Source: Cupriavidus metallidurans CH34 (GTDB lineage Bacteria; Pseudomonadota; Gammaproteobacteria; Burkholderiales; Burkholderiaceae). From it: a DNA stretch of 64,000 bases. The notes under the pieces are model-generated. The model ran no database searches, had not been told where the DNA came from, and saw only the letters and a list, made by a program, of their open reading frames with translations. The first letter of the stretch is position 1; every line of letters begins with the position of its first letter. A program made the translations under genes and the position numbers. The stretch spans positions 1,674,001-1,738,000 of the forward strand of contig NC_007973.1 of assembly GCF_000196015.1 (NCBI RefSeq), in the 5' to 3' direction. Positions 54,597 through 63,098 of the stretch are shown here, in pieces.

Positions 54597-55835
54597 ATGA
54601 CGCGCGCGATTCTGATATCTGCATTGGCGCTGCTGGCTGCCGCCGCCGGATCTCCCGTTTATGGGCAGGCCCAGCCTGAAGATCCGAGCCAATCTCAGAC
54701 GCAAACGCAAACGGAATCCACAAAACCGCCCGAATCCGCCAAGCCGGCGGACCAGATGCAACCTCCGGCAAAGAAGAAACTGACGTTCTTCGATCCGGAA
54801 GACGGGAAGCTCGACATGAGCGACTTCCTGCTCAATCACAAGGGCGCGCTGCCGGTGCCGACGATCATCACCGAACCGGCGGTGGGTTACGGCTTTGGGC
54901 TCGGGCTGCTGTTTTTCTCCGAATCCATGGCGGATGCGGCCGCCGAGGCCCGGGCCAGTGGCAAGGGGCCGGCGCCGCCGAATATCACGGTGCTGGGCGG
55001 TGCCTATACCGATAACGGTACGTGGGCGGCCGGCTTCGGGCATTTCCACACCTGGGATGGCGATCGCATCCGTTATCTGGGCGGTATCGGCAAGGTGGAC
55101 GCCAATCTCGAGTACTTCGGCGTCTCGAACCAGCCGCGATCCTATGAGCTGAGCGGCTTCGCGCTGGTGCAGCAGTTGCTGATCCGGGTGGGCGACACAC
55201 ACTGGTTCATCGGTCCGCGCTACGTATTTGCCGATACGTCCGCAACGTTCAAGTTCGGCAATTCGGCGCAGGAACTGGGTAGCTTCGAGCGCGACCAGCG
55301 TATCGGCAAGGGCGGTATCGTCATCGACTACGACTCGCGCGACAACATCTTCTATCCGAACAAGGGCAGCTACGCCGAACTGGAAGTGCAGTTCGCGCGA
55401 GCCGGCTTCGGCAGCACACAGACGTTTGACATGTACAACGCGCGTGGCTTCACGTGGATTCCGGTGGCCCGTACGCTGATTCTCGGCTTGCGTGGCGATA
55501 CGCGTTTCTCCACGGGTGATGTGCCGTTCTACGCGCAGCCCTATGTGGACCTGCGCGGTGTGCAGAAGGGACGCTATCAGGACCGCAATGCCGTGATGAC
55601 CGAAGTCGAACTGCGCTGGGACGTCACGCCGCGCTGGTCGCTGCTGGCGTTCTCCGGCGCGGGCAAGGCGTACGGACGGTGGAACGATTTCTCCGATGCG
55701 TCCACCGTGGTCAGCGTCGGTGGCGGTTTCCGCTACATGATCGCCCGCAAGCTGGGCCTGTCGATGGGTATCGACGTGGCGCACAGCCGTGACCAGAATG
55801 CGTTCTATATCCAGGTGGGTAGCGCATGGCACTAG
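54597..55835 (+). CDS. Outer-membrane beta-barrel (BamA/TamA-type C-terminal) protein
   Basis: A 412-residue protein with signal MTRAILISALALLAAAAGSP then VYGQ and a Gln/Thr/Pro-rich spacer (about 25-65). The beta-barrel region (about 85-412) resembles bacterial surface antigen (D15) C-terminal domains: GKGGIVIDYDSRDNIFYPNK, GSYAELEVQFARAGFGSTQT, LRGVQKGRYQDRNAVMTEVE; ends with aromatic FYIQVGSAWH. No POTRA domains, so it is not a full BamA. Start at ATG 54597. Confidence 0.85.
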   Translation: MTRAILISALALLAAAAGSPVYGQAQPEDPSQSQTQTQTESTKPPESAKPADQMQPPAKKKLTFFDPEDGKLDMSDFLLNHKGALPVPTIITEPAVGYGFGLGLLFFSESMADAAAEARASGKGPAPPNITVLGGAYTDNGTWAAGFGHFHTWDGDRIRYLGGIGKVDANLEYFGVSNQPRSYELSGFALVQQLLIRVGDTHWFIGPRYVFADTSATFKFGNSAQELGSFERDQRIGKGGIVIDYDSRDNIFYPNKGSYAELEVQFARAGFGSTQTFDMYNARGFTWIPVARTLILGLRGDTRFSTGDVPFYAQPYVDLRGVQKGRYQDRNAVMTEVELRWDVTPRWSLLAFSGAGKAYGRWNDFSDASTVVSVGGGFRYMIARKLGLSMGIDVAHSRDQNAFYIQVGSAWH

Positions 55836-55863
55836 CCGGGCAAGCGTGACGCCACGGATGCTG

Positions 55864-55887
55864 AAACGGGCCCATACGGGCCCGTTT
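55864..55887. terminator. Hairpin terminator between convergent genes
   Basis: AAACGGGCCC, loop ATAC, GGGCCCGTTT, 28 bases after the outer-membrane protein stop and next to the end of the convergent AhpD-like gene. A strong GC stem with short T runs; it probably works both ways. Confidence 0.75.
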
Positions 55888-55889
55888 CC

Positions 55890-56429
55890 TTATGCCACGG
55901 CCGGGAAGTCCAGGGTCGTGTCGTTGACGCGATTGATCATGTTGGTGAACAGGATCGCGCTGATGGCCTGAATGGCCTCGACGATCTGCCCATCGCTGTA
56001 GCCAGCGGCGCGTATCGCCTCCAGGCTTGCGGCAGGTACCGTGCCGCGCGTGCTCACCAGTTCCACCGCGAAGCGGGTCAGCGCGTCAATCTTTGCGTCC
56101 TCTGGGTAGCTGCCCCGACGGAGCTGGCACATCTGATCGCCGGTATAGCCGGCCATCTTGCCCGTCAGCGTATGTGCAGCCACACAGTAGTCGCAACCGC
56201 TGTGCTCGCTCACGGAGAGGTTGATGGCTTCCAGTTCACGCGCCGACAGGTTGCCCTTCTTGAGCGCCGCATTTGTCTGCAGCGCCTGCGCGAGCACAGC
56301 CGGCGCATTGCTGCCGATCGTCGCGTAGGCGTTCGGCACCTTGCCGATGGCACCGCGGAGCGCGCCAAAAAGTTCGGCGGTCTGGCCGGTGGCGTCCTGG
56401 ACGGCGATGGTATGCAGGCGGGTGGTCAT
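55890..56429 (-). CDS. Carboxymuconolactone decarboxylase/AhpD-like protein
   Basis: A 179-residue protein with the AhpD-like active-site region LSVSEHSGCDYCVAAHTLTG (CxxC with an adjacent Glu and His). Members are alkylhydroperoxidases or decarboxylases, and many are stress-linked. Start at 56429. Divergent from an AraC regulator that probably controls it. Confidence 0.9.
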   Translation of the reverse strand: MTTRLHTIAVQDATGQTAELFGALRGAIGKVPNAYATIGSNAPAVLAQALQTNAALKKGNLSARELEAINLSVSEHSGCDYCVAAHTLTGKMAGYTGDQMCQLRRGSYPEDAKIDALTRFAVELVSTRGTVPAASLEAIRAAGYSDGQIVEAIQAISAILFTNMINRVNDTTLDFPAVA

Positions 56430-56581
56430 GGTCTTTCTCCTTCGTGTCACGGGTATCGGGGTTCGGAGGCGCTGGTATATGGCAGCGCTTCCATGGACTC
56501 CATGGTAGGTGCGAGTGCGATTCGGATGGATTAGAATCGGCTCATCTTTTTGCTCGATCGTCTCACGTCGGGGTGTGCTCC

Positions 56582-57532
56582 ATGGACAGCCTTAGCGAAC
56601 TCGTGCGCCTGCTGGCCCCAGCCGGCACGGTGGACCTCCATTGCCGCGTGGCGGGCGCGTGGTCGGCCCACAATGAACAGGCGCCACCCGGTCACGTGCC
56701 GTACCACGTGATCCTGGATGGGCAGGCCAGCGTGCAGGTGGGCAAGGAGACGCTGCAGGTTGGCATGGGCGATGTGCTGCTGTTTCCGCACGGCGCCGCC
56801 CATACGTTGCATGGCATGCAGGGCGGCCGGCGCAGGGCAGCGGAGTCGCGACAGTTCAACGGGGTGGTGACGGAAGTGTCGGTACCGGGCGCGGCGGCGC
56901 CGCTCGACATCCTGTGCGGCACGTTCGTGCTTGGCAGCGCGTCCAAGGTTCTGCTGAGCGCGTTGCCAGAGATGCTGTGCGTCGGCACAAGAGGCAACGG
57001 CGATGGTGAAGGTGAGGGCGGCGCGGACGATCTGGCCTGGCTGCGCGGCCTGATCGGCATGATGCATGCAGAAGCGGAGCGCCCCGGCCCGGGTAGCGCT
57101 GCGATCATCGCCGATCTCTCGACCGCGCTGTTCACCGTGCTGCTGCGCACGCTGATCGCCCAAGGGGGTGTTTCGCAGGGCGTCATTGCCTTGATGGCCG
57201 ACCCTCGGATGGCGCGCGCCGTCGACGCTGTGGTCCGGGCGCCCGAGAAGCCGTGGACTCTCGACAGTCTCGCTCAGGTTTGCAACGTGTCACGCGCCAC
57301 GCTGGCGCGTCGCTTCTCGCAACTGGGCATGACGCCGCTGGAACTGGTGACGACGTTGCGCATGGAACGCGCCGCGCGGCTGCTGCGTCAGGATGGCCTG
57401 TCGGCGGCGGCCGTGGCTGAACAGTGCGGATATGCGTCGCAGGCGGCGTTTGGCCGTGTTTTCGCGCAGCAGTTCGGCATCGGGCCGGGCGCATACCGGC
57501 GGCAGCATCGCGCGCTGCGCCATGGCGCCTGA
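56582..57532 (+). CDS. AraC-family regulator (cupin_6 sensor)
   Basis: A 316-residue regulator: a cupin-like N-terminal sensor (about 1-190: YHVILDGQASVQVGKETLQV, GMGDVLLFPHGAAHTLHGMQ) and C-terminal AraC HTH pair (about 215-310: WTLDSLAQVCNVSRATLARR, LSAAAVAEQCGYASQAAFGR). Start ATG at 56582. The divergent AhpD-like gene is the likely target. Confidence 0.92.
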   Translation: MDSLSELVRLLAPAGTVDLHCRVAGAWSAHNEQAPPGHVPYHVILDGQASVQVGKETLQVGMGDVLLFPHGAAHTLHGMQGGRRRAAESRQFNGVVTEVSVPGAAAPLDILCGTFVLGSASKVLLSALPEMLCVGTRGNGDGEGEGGADDLAWLRGLIGMMHAEAERPGPGSAAIIADLSTALFTVLLRTLIAQGGVSQGVIALMADPRMARAVDAVVRAPEKPWTLDSLAQVCNVSRATLARRFSQLGMTPLELVTTLRMERAARLLRQDGLSAAAVAEQCGYASQAAFGRVFAQQFGIGPGAYRRQHRALRHGA

Positions 57533-57572
57533 GACCCTACTACCGATGATTTGACACCAACTGGATTGACGA

Positions 57573-58490
57573 ATGCCCTCCGCGACCAGACCCAATGAAA
57601 ACTGGGACGACTACCGGTACTTCCTGGCCGTTGCCCGATCGGGCACGCTCTCCGCGGCTGCCGAGCAACTCGGCACAGAGCACACGACGGTGGCACGCCA
57701 TATCCACGCACTTGAGCGGACCCTCAATACGCGCCTGTTTCACAAGAGCCATACGGGCTATGCGCTGACCGATGCGGGCGAGCGACTGCTGGCCACCGCC
57801 GAGACGATCGAAGGCGCGCTACTTGCCTCGAAGGCTGCGGCGGCAGGCGAGCAGGAGATCGCCGGCATCGTGCGGATCGGCGCGCCCGACGGCTTCGGCA
57901 GCATGTTCCTGGCGCCGCGCATCCATGCGCTGACCGAACGGCACCCCAGGCTCGAGGTGGAAATCTTCGCCGCCGCCCGGATCTTCAGCCTGACCCGTCG
58001 CGAAGCCGATATCGCCATCGGCCTGTCGGGCGCGGAGCATCTGCGTGTGGCGTCGCACCGACTGACCGACTACCGTATGTTCGTCTACGGAACGAAGTCG
58101 TACCTGAAGCGCGCTGCGCAGATTCGTACCAAGGCAGACCTCGCGCAGCATCCCTTCGTCGGCTACGTGGAGGAATTGCTGTTCTCGCCCGAGTTAAGCT
58201 TTTCCGGCGCGGTCGGCGTCGAGCTTCCGGCGCGTGTGCGCTGCACGAACCTGCTGACCCAGGTTCACGCCACGCTCTCCGGACATTGCCTCTGCATTAT
58301 CCCGGCCTACGTGGCGGCGGATTTCCCCGCGCTGGTGCCGGTGCTGCCCGATGCCGTGGCCGTGACGCGTACATTCCACATGCACGTTCACGAGGACCAC
58401 TGGAAATCGGCGCATGTGCGTGCCGTGGCCAACTTTATCGCCGAGGAAGTCGAGGCGAATACCGGGCTGTTCCTCGACGGTACGGGCTGA
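57573..58490 (+). CDS. LysR-family regulator (CidR-like position)
   Basis: A 305-residue LysR-type regulator: HTH (WDDYRYFLAVARSGTLSAAA, HTTVARHIHALERTLNTRLF) followed by effector domain. It is directly upstream of cidA and lrgB, as CidR is in Gram-positive bacteria; regulation of holin-like genes by a LysR protein is the likely job. An inverted repeat at 58515-58536 lies in the gap. Confidence 0.88.
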   Translation: MPSATRPNENWDDYRYFLAVARSGTLSAAAEQLGTEHTTVARHIHALERTLNTRLFHKSHTGYALTDAGERLLATAETIEGALLASKAAAAGEQEIAGIVRIGAPDGFGSMFLAPRIHALTERHPRLEVEIFAAARIFSLTRREADIAIGLSGAEHLRVASHRLTDYRMFVYGTKSYLKRAAQIRTKADLAQHPFVGYVEELLFSPELSFSGAVGVELPARVRCTNLLTQVHATLSGHCLCIIPAYVAADFPALVPVLPDAVAVTRTFHMHVHEDHWKSAHVRAVANFIAEEVEANTGLFLDGTG

Positions 58491-58514
58491 TCGGTCACTG
58501 TAGTGAAAGGGTGA

Positions 58515-58536
58515 GGTTGTGCATCTTTGCACAACC
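58515..58536. promoter_or_regulatory. Operator candidate before cidA
   Basis: GGTTGTGCA (58515-58523), TCTT, TGCACAACC (58528-58536): perfect 9-base arms, with the LysR-like T-N11-A layout. A third half-site GTTGTGCA is at 58558-58565. Ends 52 bases before the cidA start. Confidence 0.65.
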
Positions 58537-58588
58537 GATGCGGATTTGCGGCCTGTCGTTGTGCACGATCTCGGCGAATAATTGCCGC

Positions 58589-59098
58589 ATGTCAGGTTTG
58601 CTGCCCACCGCCATGTCCGCCCCCGCATCCACGCCCCCGTCTTCTGCCGGTTCTGCCAGTGCCGCCAGTACCGCCACGTCCGCCATACCTGCCGGCTCGC
58701 GCCACCTGCGCACGCTCACGCAAGTTGGCGGGCTCCTCGTCGTCTGGTTTGCCGCCGATTCGCTCACCCGGGCGTTCGGGTGGTCGATGTCGCCAGGGGT
58801 GCTGGGGCTGCTGGGCGTGCTGGTCCTGCTGCTGTCCGGCCGCCTTCAGGTCGGCTGGGTCAAGGATGGGGCCAACTGGCTGCTTGGCGAGCTGGTGCTG
58901 TTTTTCATCCCGTGCGTGGTGGCCGTGATCAACTATTTGCCGCTGTTCCGGCGCGAGGGCGTCCAGCTCGCCATCGCCGTAACGGCAGGCACGGTGCTCG
59001 TCATGGCCGCCACGGCGCTGGCGGTCCATGCCGGCTGCCGGCTGGAGGCGCAGTTGGAGGCGCGGCGGGTGCGGGCGCGCTCGAACGGAGCACAGTGA
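58589..59098 (+). CDS. cidA: CidA/LrgA family holin-like protein
   Basis: A 169-residue protein: a Pro/Ser/Ala-rich tail of about 40 residues, then four hydrophobic segments of the LrgA/CidA type (TLTQVGGLLVVWFAADSLTR, GVLGLLGVLVLLLSGRLQVG, LLGELVLFFIPCVVAVINYL, LAIAVTAGTVLVMAATALAV). Family members influence murein hydrolase export and programmed lysis. ATG at 58589 (or 58613). Followed directly by lrgB. Confidence 0.85.
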   Translation: MSGLLPTAMSAPASTPPSSAGSASAASTATSAIPAGSRHLRTLTQVGGLLVVWFAADSLTRAFGWSMSPGVLGLLGVLVLLLSGRLQVGWVKDGANWLLGELVLFFIPCVVAVINYLPLFRREGVQLAIAVTAGTVLVMAATALAVHAGCRLEAQLEARRVRARSNGAQ

Positions 59099-59099
59099 G

Positions 59100-59825
59100 A
59101 TGCCTGCGCTCTCCGGTTTGCATCTGGCCCCGTCCGTGGCGTCGTTTCTCTGCCTGGCATGGACCGTCGCGCTGTACTTCGCGGTCAAGCCGCTGTACCA
59201 GCGCCTGCCACGGATCTGGCTGTCGCCGGCGATCGTCGTGCCGGCACTGACCATCCCGCTGCTGCTGATCACCGGTATTCCCTACGCCGAGTACGTTGCC
59301 GATACCCGGTGGATGGTCTGGCTGCTCGGACCGGCCACGATCGCGTTCGCCGTGCCGATCTATGAGCACCGCGAGATCGTGCGCCGTCACTGGATCGCGC
59401 TGGCACTTGGCGTGATCGCCGGGATGCTGGTGGCGATGCTCAGCGCGCGGCTGCTGGCCGAGGCATTTCATTTCAGCAGCGAGGTGTCGAGCAGCCTGAT
59501 GGCGCGTTCCGTGTCCACGCCGTTCGCTGTGGCCGTGGTCGCGCATACGGGCGGGTCCGCCGAACTGGTGTCGCTGTTCACCGTAATGACCGGACTTGCC
59601 GGCATGATCGTCGGGGACACGGTGCTCGGCCTGCTGCGACTGCGCTCGCCCGTGGCGCAGGGTGCATCGCTTGGCACCGCCGCGCATGGTTTCGGCACCG
59701 CGCGCGCCCGGCAGCGTCACGCCGAAGAGGGTGTGGTCGCCAGCCTGACGATGGTGCTGGCCGGCGTGCTGATGGTCATCGCCGGCCCAACCTTGACGGG
59801 CTGGGTCACGGCATTGGTGGGCTGA
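59100..59825 (+). CDS. lrgB: LrgB family membrane protein
   Basis: A 241-residue polytopic membrane protein of the LrgB/CidB family (IWLSPAIVVPALTIPLLLIT, VSSSLMARSVSTPFAVAVVA, LGTAAHGFGTARARQRHAEE). It begins 2 bases after the cidA stop and should be co-translated. Predicted partner of CidA in the inner membrane. Confidence 0.93.
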   Translation: MPALSGLHLAPSVASFLCLAWTVALYFAVKPLYQRLPRIWLSPAIVVPALTIPLLLITGIPYAEYVADTRWMVWLLGPATIAFAVPIYEHREIVRRHWIALALGVIAGMLVAMLSARLLAEAFHFSSEVSSSLMARSVSTPFAVAVVAHTGGSAELVSLFTVMTGLAGMIVGDTVLGLLRLRSPVAQGASLGTAAHGFGTARARQRHAEEGVVASLTMVLAGVLMVIAGPTLTGWVTALVG

Positions 59826-59872
59826 GGCTCCCTGGTTTCAGGTTGACGGCGACAGTCGACCCGTAGTTCATC

Positions 59873-61279
59873 TCAGGCAGGATCGAATACCCGCCCGGGG
59901 TTCAGAATCCCCTTCGGGTCGAGGGCTGCCTTGATTGTGCGCATCAGCGCCAGCTCCTCAGGAGTGCGCGAGTTGCCGAGGTAGGGCTTCTTGTGGATGC
60001 CGATGCCGTGCTCCGCCGACACGCTCCCGGCGAACTCGCGAACGATGGCATAGGCTACCGCGTCGATCTCGGCTTCTGGGAACGCCGCCGCGTCTACCCC
60101 GGGCAGGTGCACGCTGAAGTGCAGATTGCTGTCGCCGACGTGTCCGAAGTTCACCAGTTCGGCGCTCGGCCATCGTTCCAGGATGGCGCTACGCAACGCG
60201 TCGGCGAATCGGCCAATGCTGCCAATCGGCAGGCTGACGTCGAAAGCCGCGTTCGGTGCCCACATTTGCGGAAACTCGGCCACCGCATCGCGCAGCTTCC
60301 AAAAGCTCTCCGCCTCCTTACCACTCGCGGCCACCGCGGCATCGACAATCAGGCCGCTTTCCATCGCGCCTTCCAGCATCCGTTCGAACGCGGCGGCATC
60401 GGCATCAGCGTCGCTGCCTTGCAGGTCGACCAGCACATAGAATGGATGCCCTGCCGCAAGCGGTGCGCGTACGCCCGGAACACGCGTGGTCACTAGCGTG
60501 TAGTAGTCGGCCCACATCGCTTCGAAGGCAGAGACACGGCCGGAAAGCGCGCGCTGCGCGTGGCGCAGCAGGCGAACCACATCGTCGAAACTCTTCAGCG
60601 CGCAGAGCGCCGTTTGCGTGGCTGACGGCAGTGGTGCGAGCCGCAGGACCGCGCGCGTGATCACGCCGAGCGTGCCTTCGCTGCCCACGAAAACCTGGCG
60701 CAGGTCGTAGCCAGCGTTGTTCTTGAGCATCTTGTTCAGTGATGTCAGCACGGTGCCATCGGCCAGCACGACTTCAATCCCGAGTACCTGGTCGCGCATC
60801 ATGCCGTACCGAATCACGCGATTGCCGCCCGCATTGGTGGCGATATTGCCGCCGATCTGGCAACTGCCGCGTGCGCCGAGATCCACCGCCAGCAACCATC
60901 CGGCCGCGCGCGCGGCTTCCTGCGCGGCCTGCAGCGTGGTGCCCGCCCAGACCGTCATCGTGCCAGCCTGCTCGTCGATCTCTTCGACGCCACGCATCCG
61001 TTCGAGGGATAGCACGACCTCGCCTTGCCCGGGCGTCGCGGCAGACGCCAGGCCTGTCAGGCCTCCTTGGGGAACGACTGGCTGGCCATGCCTGTGGCAT
61101 GCGGCAAGGATGGCCGCGACGTCCGCCGTCGTACGCGGCCGCACGACGGCCAGCGGCGGGTTACCCAGCGGCGCGTACCAGTCCTTGCGGAAGCGTGTGT
61201 CGATGGCGTCGCCGGTTTGCAGGCCGGCAGGGTCGAGGATCGCGGCGAGTTCAGAGAGGAGGGCGGGTGTATTGGACAT
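59873..61279 (-). CDS. FAD-linked oxidase (GlcD/D-2-hydroxyacid dehydrogenase-like)
   Basis: A 468-residue FAD_binding_4 plus FAD-oxidase C-terminal protein (VVPQGGLTGLASAATPGQGE, GSCQIGGNIATNAGGNRVIR, LVNFGHVGDSNLHFSVHLPG, VSAEHGIGIHKKPYL). The HGIGIHK and GHVGDSNLHF blocks fit D-lactate/D-2-hydroxyglutarate dehydrogenase-type enzymes. Substrate not decided. Minus strand, separate from lrgB (convergent). Confidence 0.9.
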   Translation of the reverse strand: MSNTPALLSELAAILDPAGLQTGDAIDTRFRKDWYAPLGNPPLAVVRPRTTADVAAILAACHRHGQPVVPQGGLTGLASAATPGQGEVVLSLERMRGVEEIDEQAGTMTVWAGTTLQAAQEAARAAGWLLAVDLGARGSCQIGGNIATNAGGNRVIRYGMMRDQVLGIEVVLADGTVLTSLNKMLKNNAGYDLRQVFVGSEGTLGVITRAVLRLAPLPSATQTALCALKSFDDVVRLLRHAQRALSGRVSAFEAMWADYYTLVTTRVPGVRAPLAAGHPFYVLVDLQGSDADADAAAFERMLEGAMESGLIVDAAVAASGKEAESFWKLRDAVAEFPQMWAPNAAFDVSLPIGSIGRFADALRSAILERWPSAELVNFGHVGDSNLHFSVHLPGVDAAAFPEAEIDAVAYAIVREFAGSVSAEHGIGIHKKPYLGNSRTPEELALMRTIKAALDPKGILNPGRVFDPA

Positions 61280-61390
61280 CGAGTAGCAGAATGGAAAGGG
61301 TCAGCGTATGCCGCGCGACAAAACCTGATCGTAGGAATCCATCACGGCAACGTAAAGTGCCATTCGTCACCTTCGTGATGGCACCAGACA

Positions 61391-62986
61391 TCAAGCGCCG
61401 CTCCACGCTTCTGCATTGATCCTCGCGGCAATCGGTTTTGGCGGCTCCTGGGTGCGCGCCAGATGTTCCAGCGCCGGCTCGATGACTTCGGCCAGTTTGC
61501 GGAAGGCCGGACCGATCTCGGCTTCGGGCACGCACGCGTAGCCGAGCAGCAGCCCTTGTTGCGTCGCCGCCCCCTCGCTGTAGTAGCGCGAAAGCGGCCG
61601 GGCCGATAGCCCCTGCGTGCGCGCGGCCATGCTGATGCCAAGATCATCGGCGCCGCGCGGCAGATGCATCACCATGTGCAGGCCGGCCTCATGCGTGGAT
61701 GTGGGCCAGTCGGCGCCGAAGCGGTTGGCGATGGCTTCGCGTAACAGCGCCTGGCGCTGCGCGTACCGCTGGCGCATCCGACGGATATGCGTGGCGTAGT
61801 GGCCTTCCTCGATGAAGTCCGCCAGCACCGCCTGCTGCACGAGCTGGCCTTCGCGATAGAGCTCGGACAGCCCCGTGGCGAAGTGGGGCGCCAGCGGCTT
61901 GGGCAACACCATGAAGCCCATGCGTATGCCCGGGAAGAGCGTCTTCGAGAACGTGCCCATGTAGATCACGCGATCGTTGTCGTCCAGCCCCTGCAACGAC
62001 GCCACCGGCCTGCCTTCGAAACGGAACTCGCTGTCGTAGTCGTCCTCGATGATCCATGCACCGCGCTGCCGCGCGTATTCGAGCAACATGCGCCGGCGCG
62101 AGAGGCTCATCATCATGCCAAGCGGATACTGGTGCGAAGGCGTGACGAAGATGAAGCGTGGCGGATTCTGTAGCGTCGCGGGGCTTGGCGCGATCCCTTC
62201 ATCGTCGACCGGTACCGGGATTGGCTCCACGCCCGCGCTTGCCAGCAGGCTGCGTGTGCCCCAGTAGCCGGGATCTTCCATCCATGCCTTGTCGCCGGGG
62301 TCGGCCAGCAGCCGGGTGGTCAGGTCCACGGCCTGGTGGATGCCGGTGGTCAGGATGATCTGGTCCGGCTCGCAGCGCACGGAACGCACTAGACGCAGGT
62401 GTTCGGCCAGCAGCTTCTTCAGCGGCAGGTAGCCGCCGTGATGCGCGTACGTCAGCAACTGCGGGCTTGGATTGCGCCAGTGCTTGTTCAGCAGGCGCGC
62501 CCAGACCGCGTGTGGAAATAGCGAGACATCAGGCACGCCTGCGACGAACGCGCCCCATTGGCGATCCGACGCGCTGGCGTGGGACACCAGATGCTGCCCG
62601 CGTCGCGACAGCGCGAATCGGTTTGGGTGTTGCTGCACTGCGGGCACAGTGATGGTGCCATTCGCCGCACTCCCGTTGTGCAATGCACGATGGTCGGGAA
62701 CGGTATGCGACACGAAGGTGCCACTTCCGGTGGATGCGGTCACATAGCCTTCGGCCAATAACTGCTCGTACGCATACAGGACGGTGTTGCGCGAGACACC
62801 GATTTCCTTGGCCAGCAGGCGCGACGCCGGCAGCTTGCTACCCGCTGGCACAGCACCTGCAAGGATCTCCTGACGGATGATGGCGTAGAGCTGTCGGTTC
62901 ATATGCTCGCCCGATTTGCCGGTGACTGCACCAGCGGGGCGCTCAAGTCGCTGAAGCAGCAGGTCGGAAAGAATCGTCTCTTTCAA
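61391..62986 (-). CDS. MocR/PdxR-type GntR-aminotransferase regulator
   Basis: A GntR winged helix (LYAIIRQEILAGAVPAGSKL, LAKEIGVSRNTVLYAYEQLL) fused to a fold-type-I aminotransferase domain with the PLP Lys in GTFSKTLFPGIRMGF and EDPGYWGTRSLLASAG. Using TTG at 62986 (GGAG upstream, LKETILSDLLLQRLERP) gives 531 residues; ATG starts further up lack ribosome sites. Divergent from an M20 peptidase which it probably controls. Confidence 0.88.
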   Translation of the reverse strand: MKETILSDLLLQRLERPAGAVTGKSGEHMNRQLYAIIRQEILAGAVPAGSKLPASRLLAKEIGVSRNTVLYAYEQLLAEGYVTASTGSGTFVSHTVPDHRALHNGSAANGTITVPAVQQHPNRFALSRRGQHLVSHASASDRQWGAFVAGVPDVSLFPHAVWARLLNKHWRNPSPQLLTYAHHGGYLPLKKLLAEHLRLVRSVRCEPDQIILTTGIHQAVDLTTRLLADPGDKAWMEDPGYWGTRSLLASAGVEPIPVPVDDEGIAPSPATLQNPPRFIFVTPSHQYPLGMMMSLSRRRMLLEYARQRGAWIIEDDYDSEFRFEGRPVASLQGLDDNDRVIYMGTFSKTLFPGIRMGFMVLPKPLAPHFATGLSELYREGQLVQQAVLADFIEEGHYATHIRRMRQRYAQRQALLREAIANRFGADWPTSTHEAGLHMVMHLPRGADDLGISMAARTQGLSARPLSRYYSEGAATQQGLLLGYACVPEAEIGPAFRKLAEVIEPALEHLARTQEPPKPIAARINAEAWSGA

Positions 62987-63020
62987 AGTGGCTCCGGGCA
63001 AAAAACAGGATATGGACCTA

Positions 63021-63040
63021 CCGATGGTACCAACCATCGG
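63021..63040. promoter_or_regulatory. Palindromic operator candidate between mocR and M20 gene
   Basis: CCGATGGTACCAACCATCGG: 7-base arms CCGATGG/CCATCGG, spacer TACCAA. A further CCATCCG lies at 63050-63056, giving direct-repeat-like half sites (AACCATCGG and TTCCATCCG). Location in the divergent promoter suggests MocR binding. Confidence 0.6.
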
Positions 63041-63098
63041 ATAATTTTCCATCCGTGCTGATGCTGTTTTTTTTCGATGTCCCCATCGCGGAGCCCCC

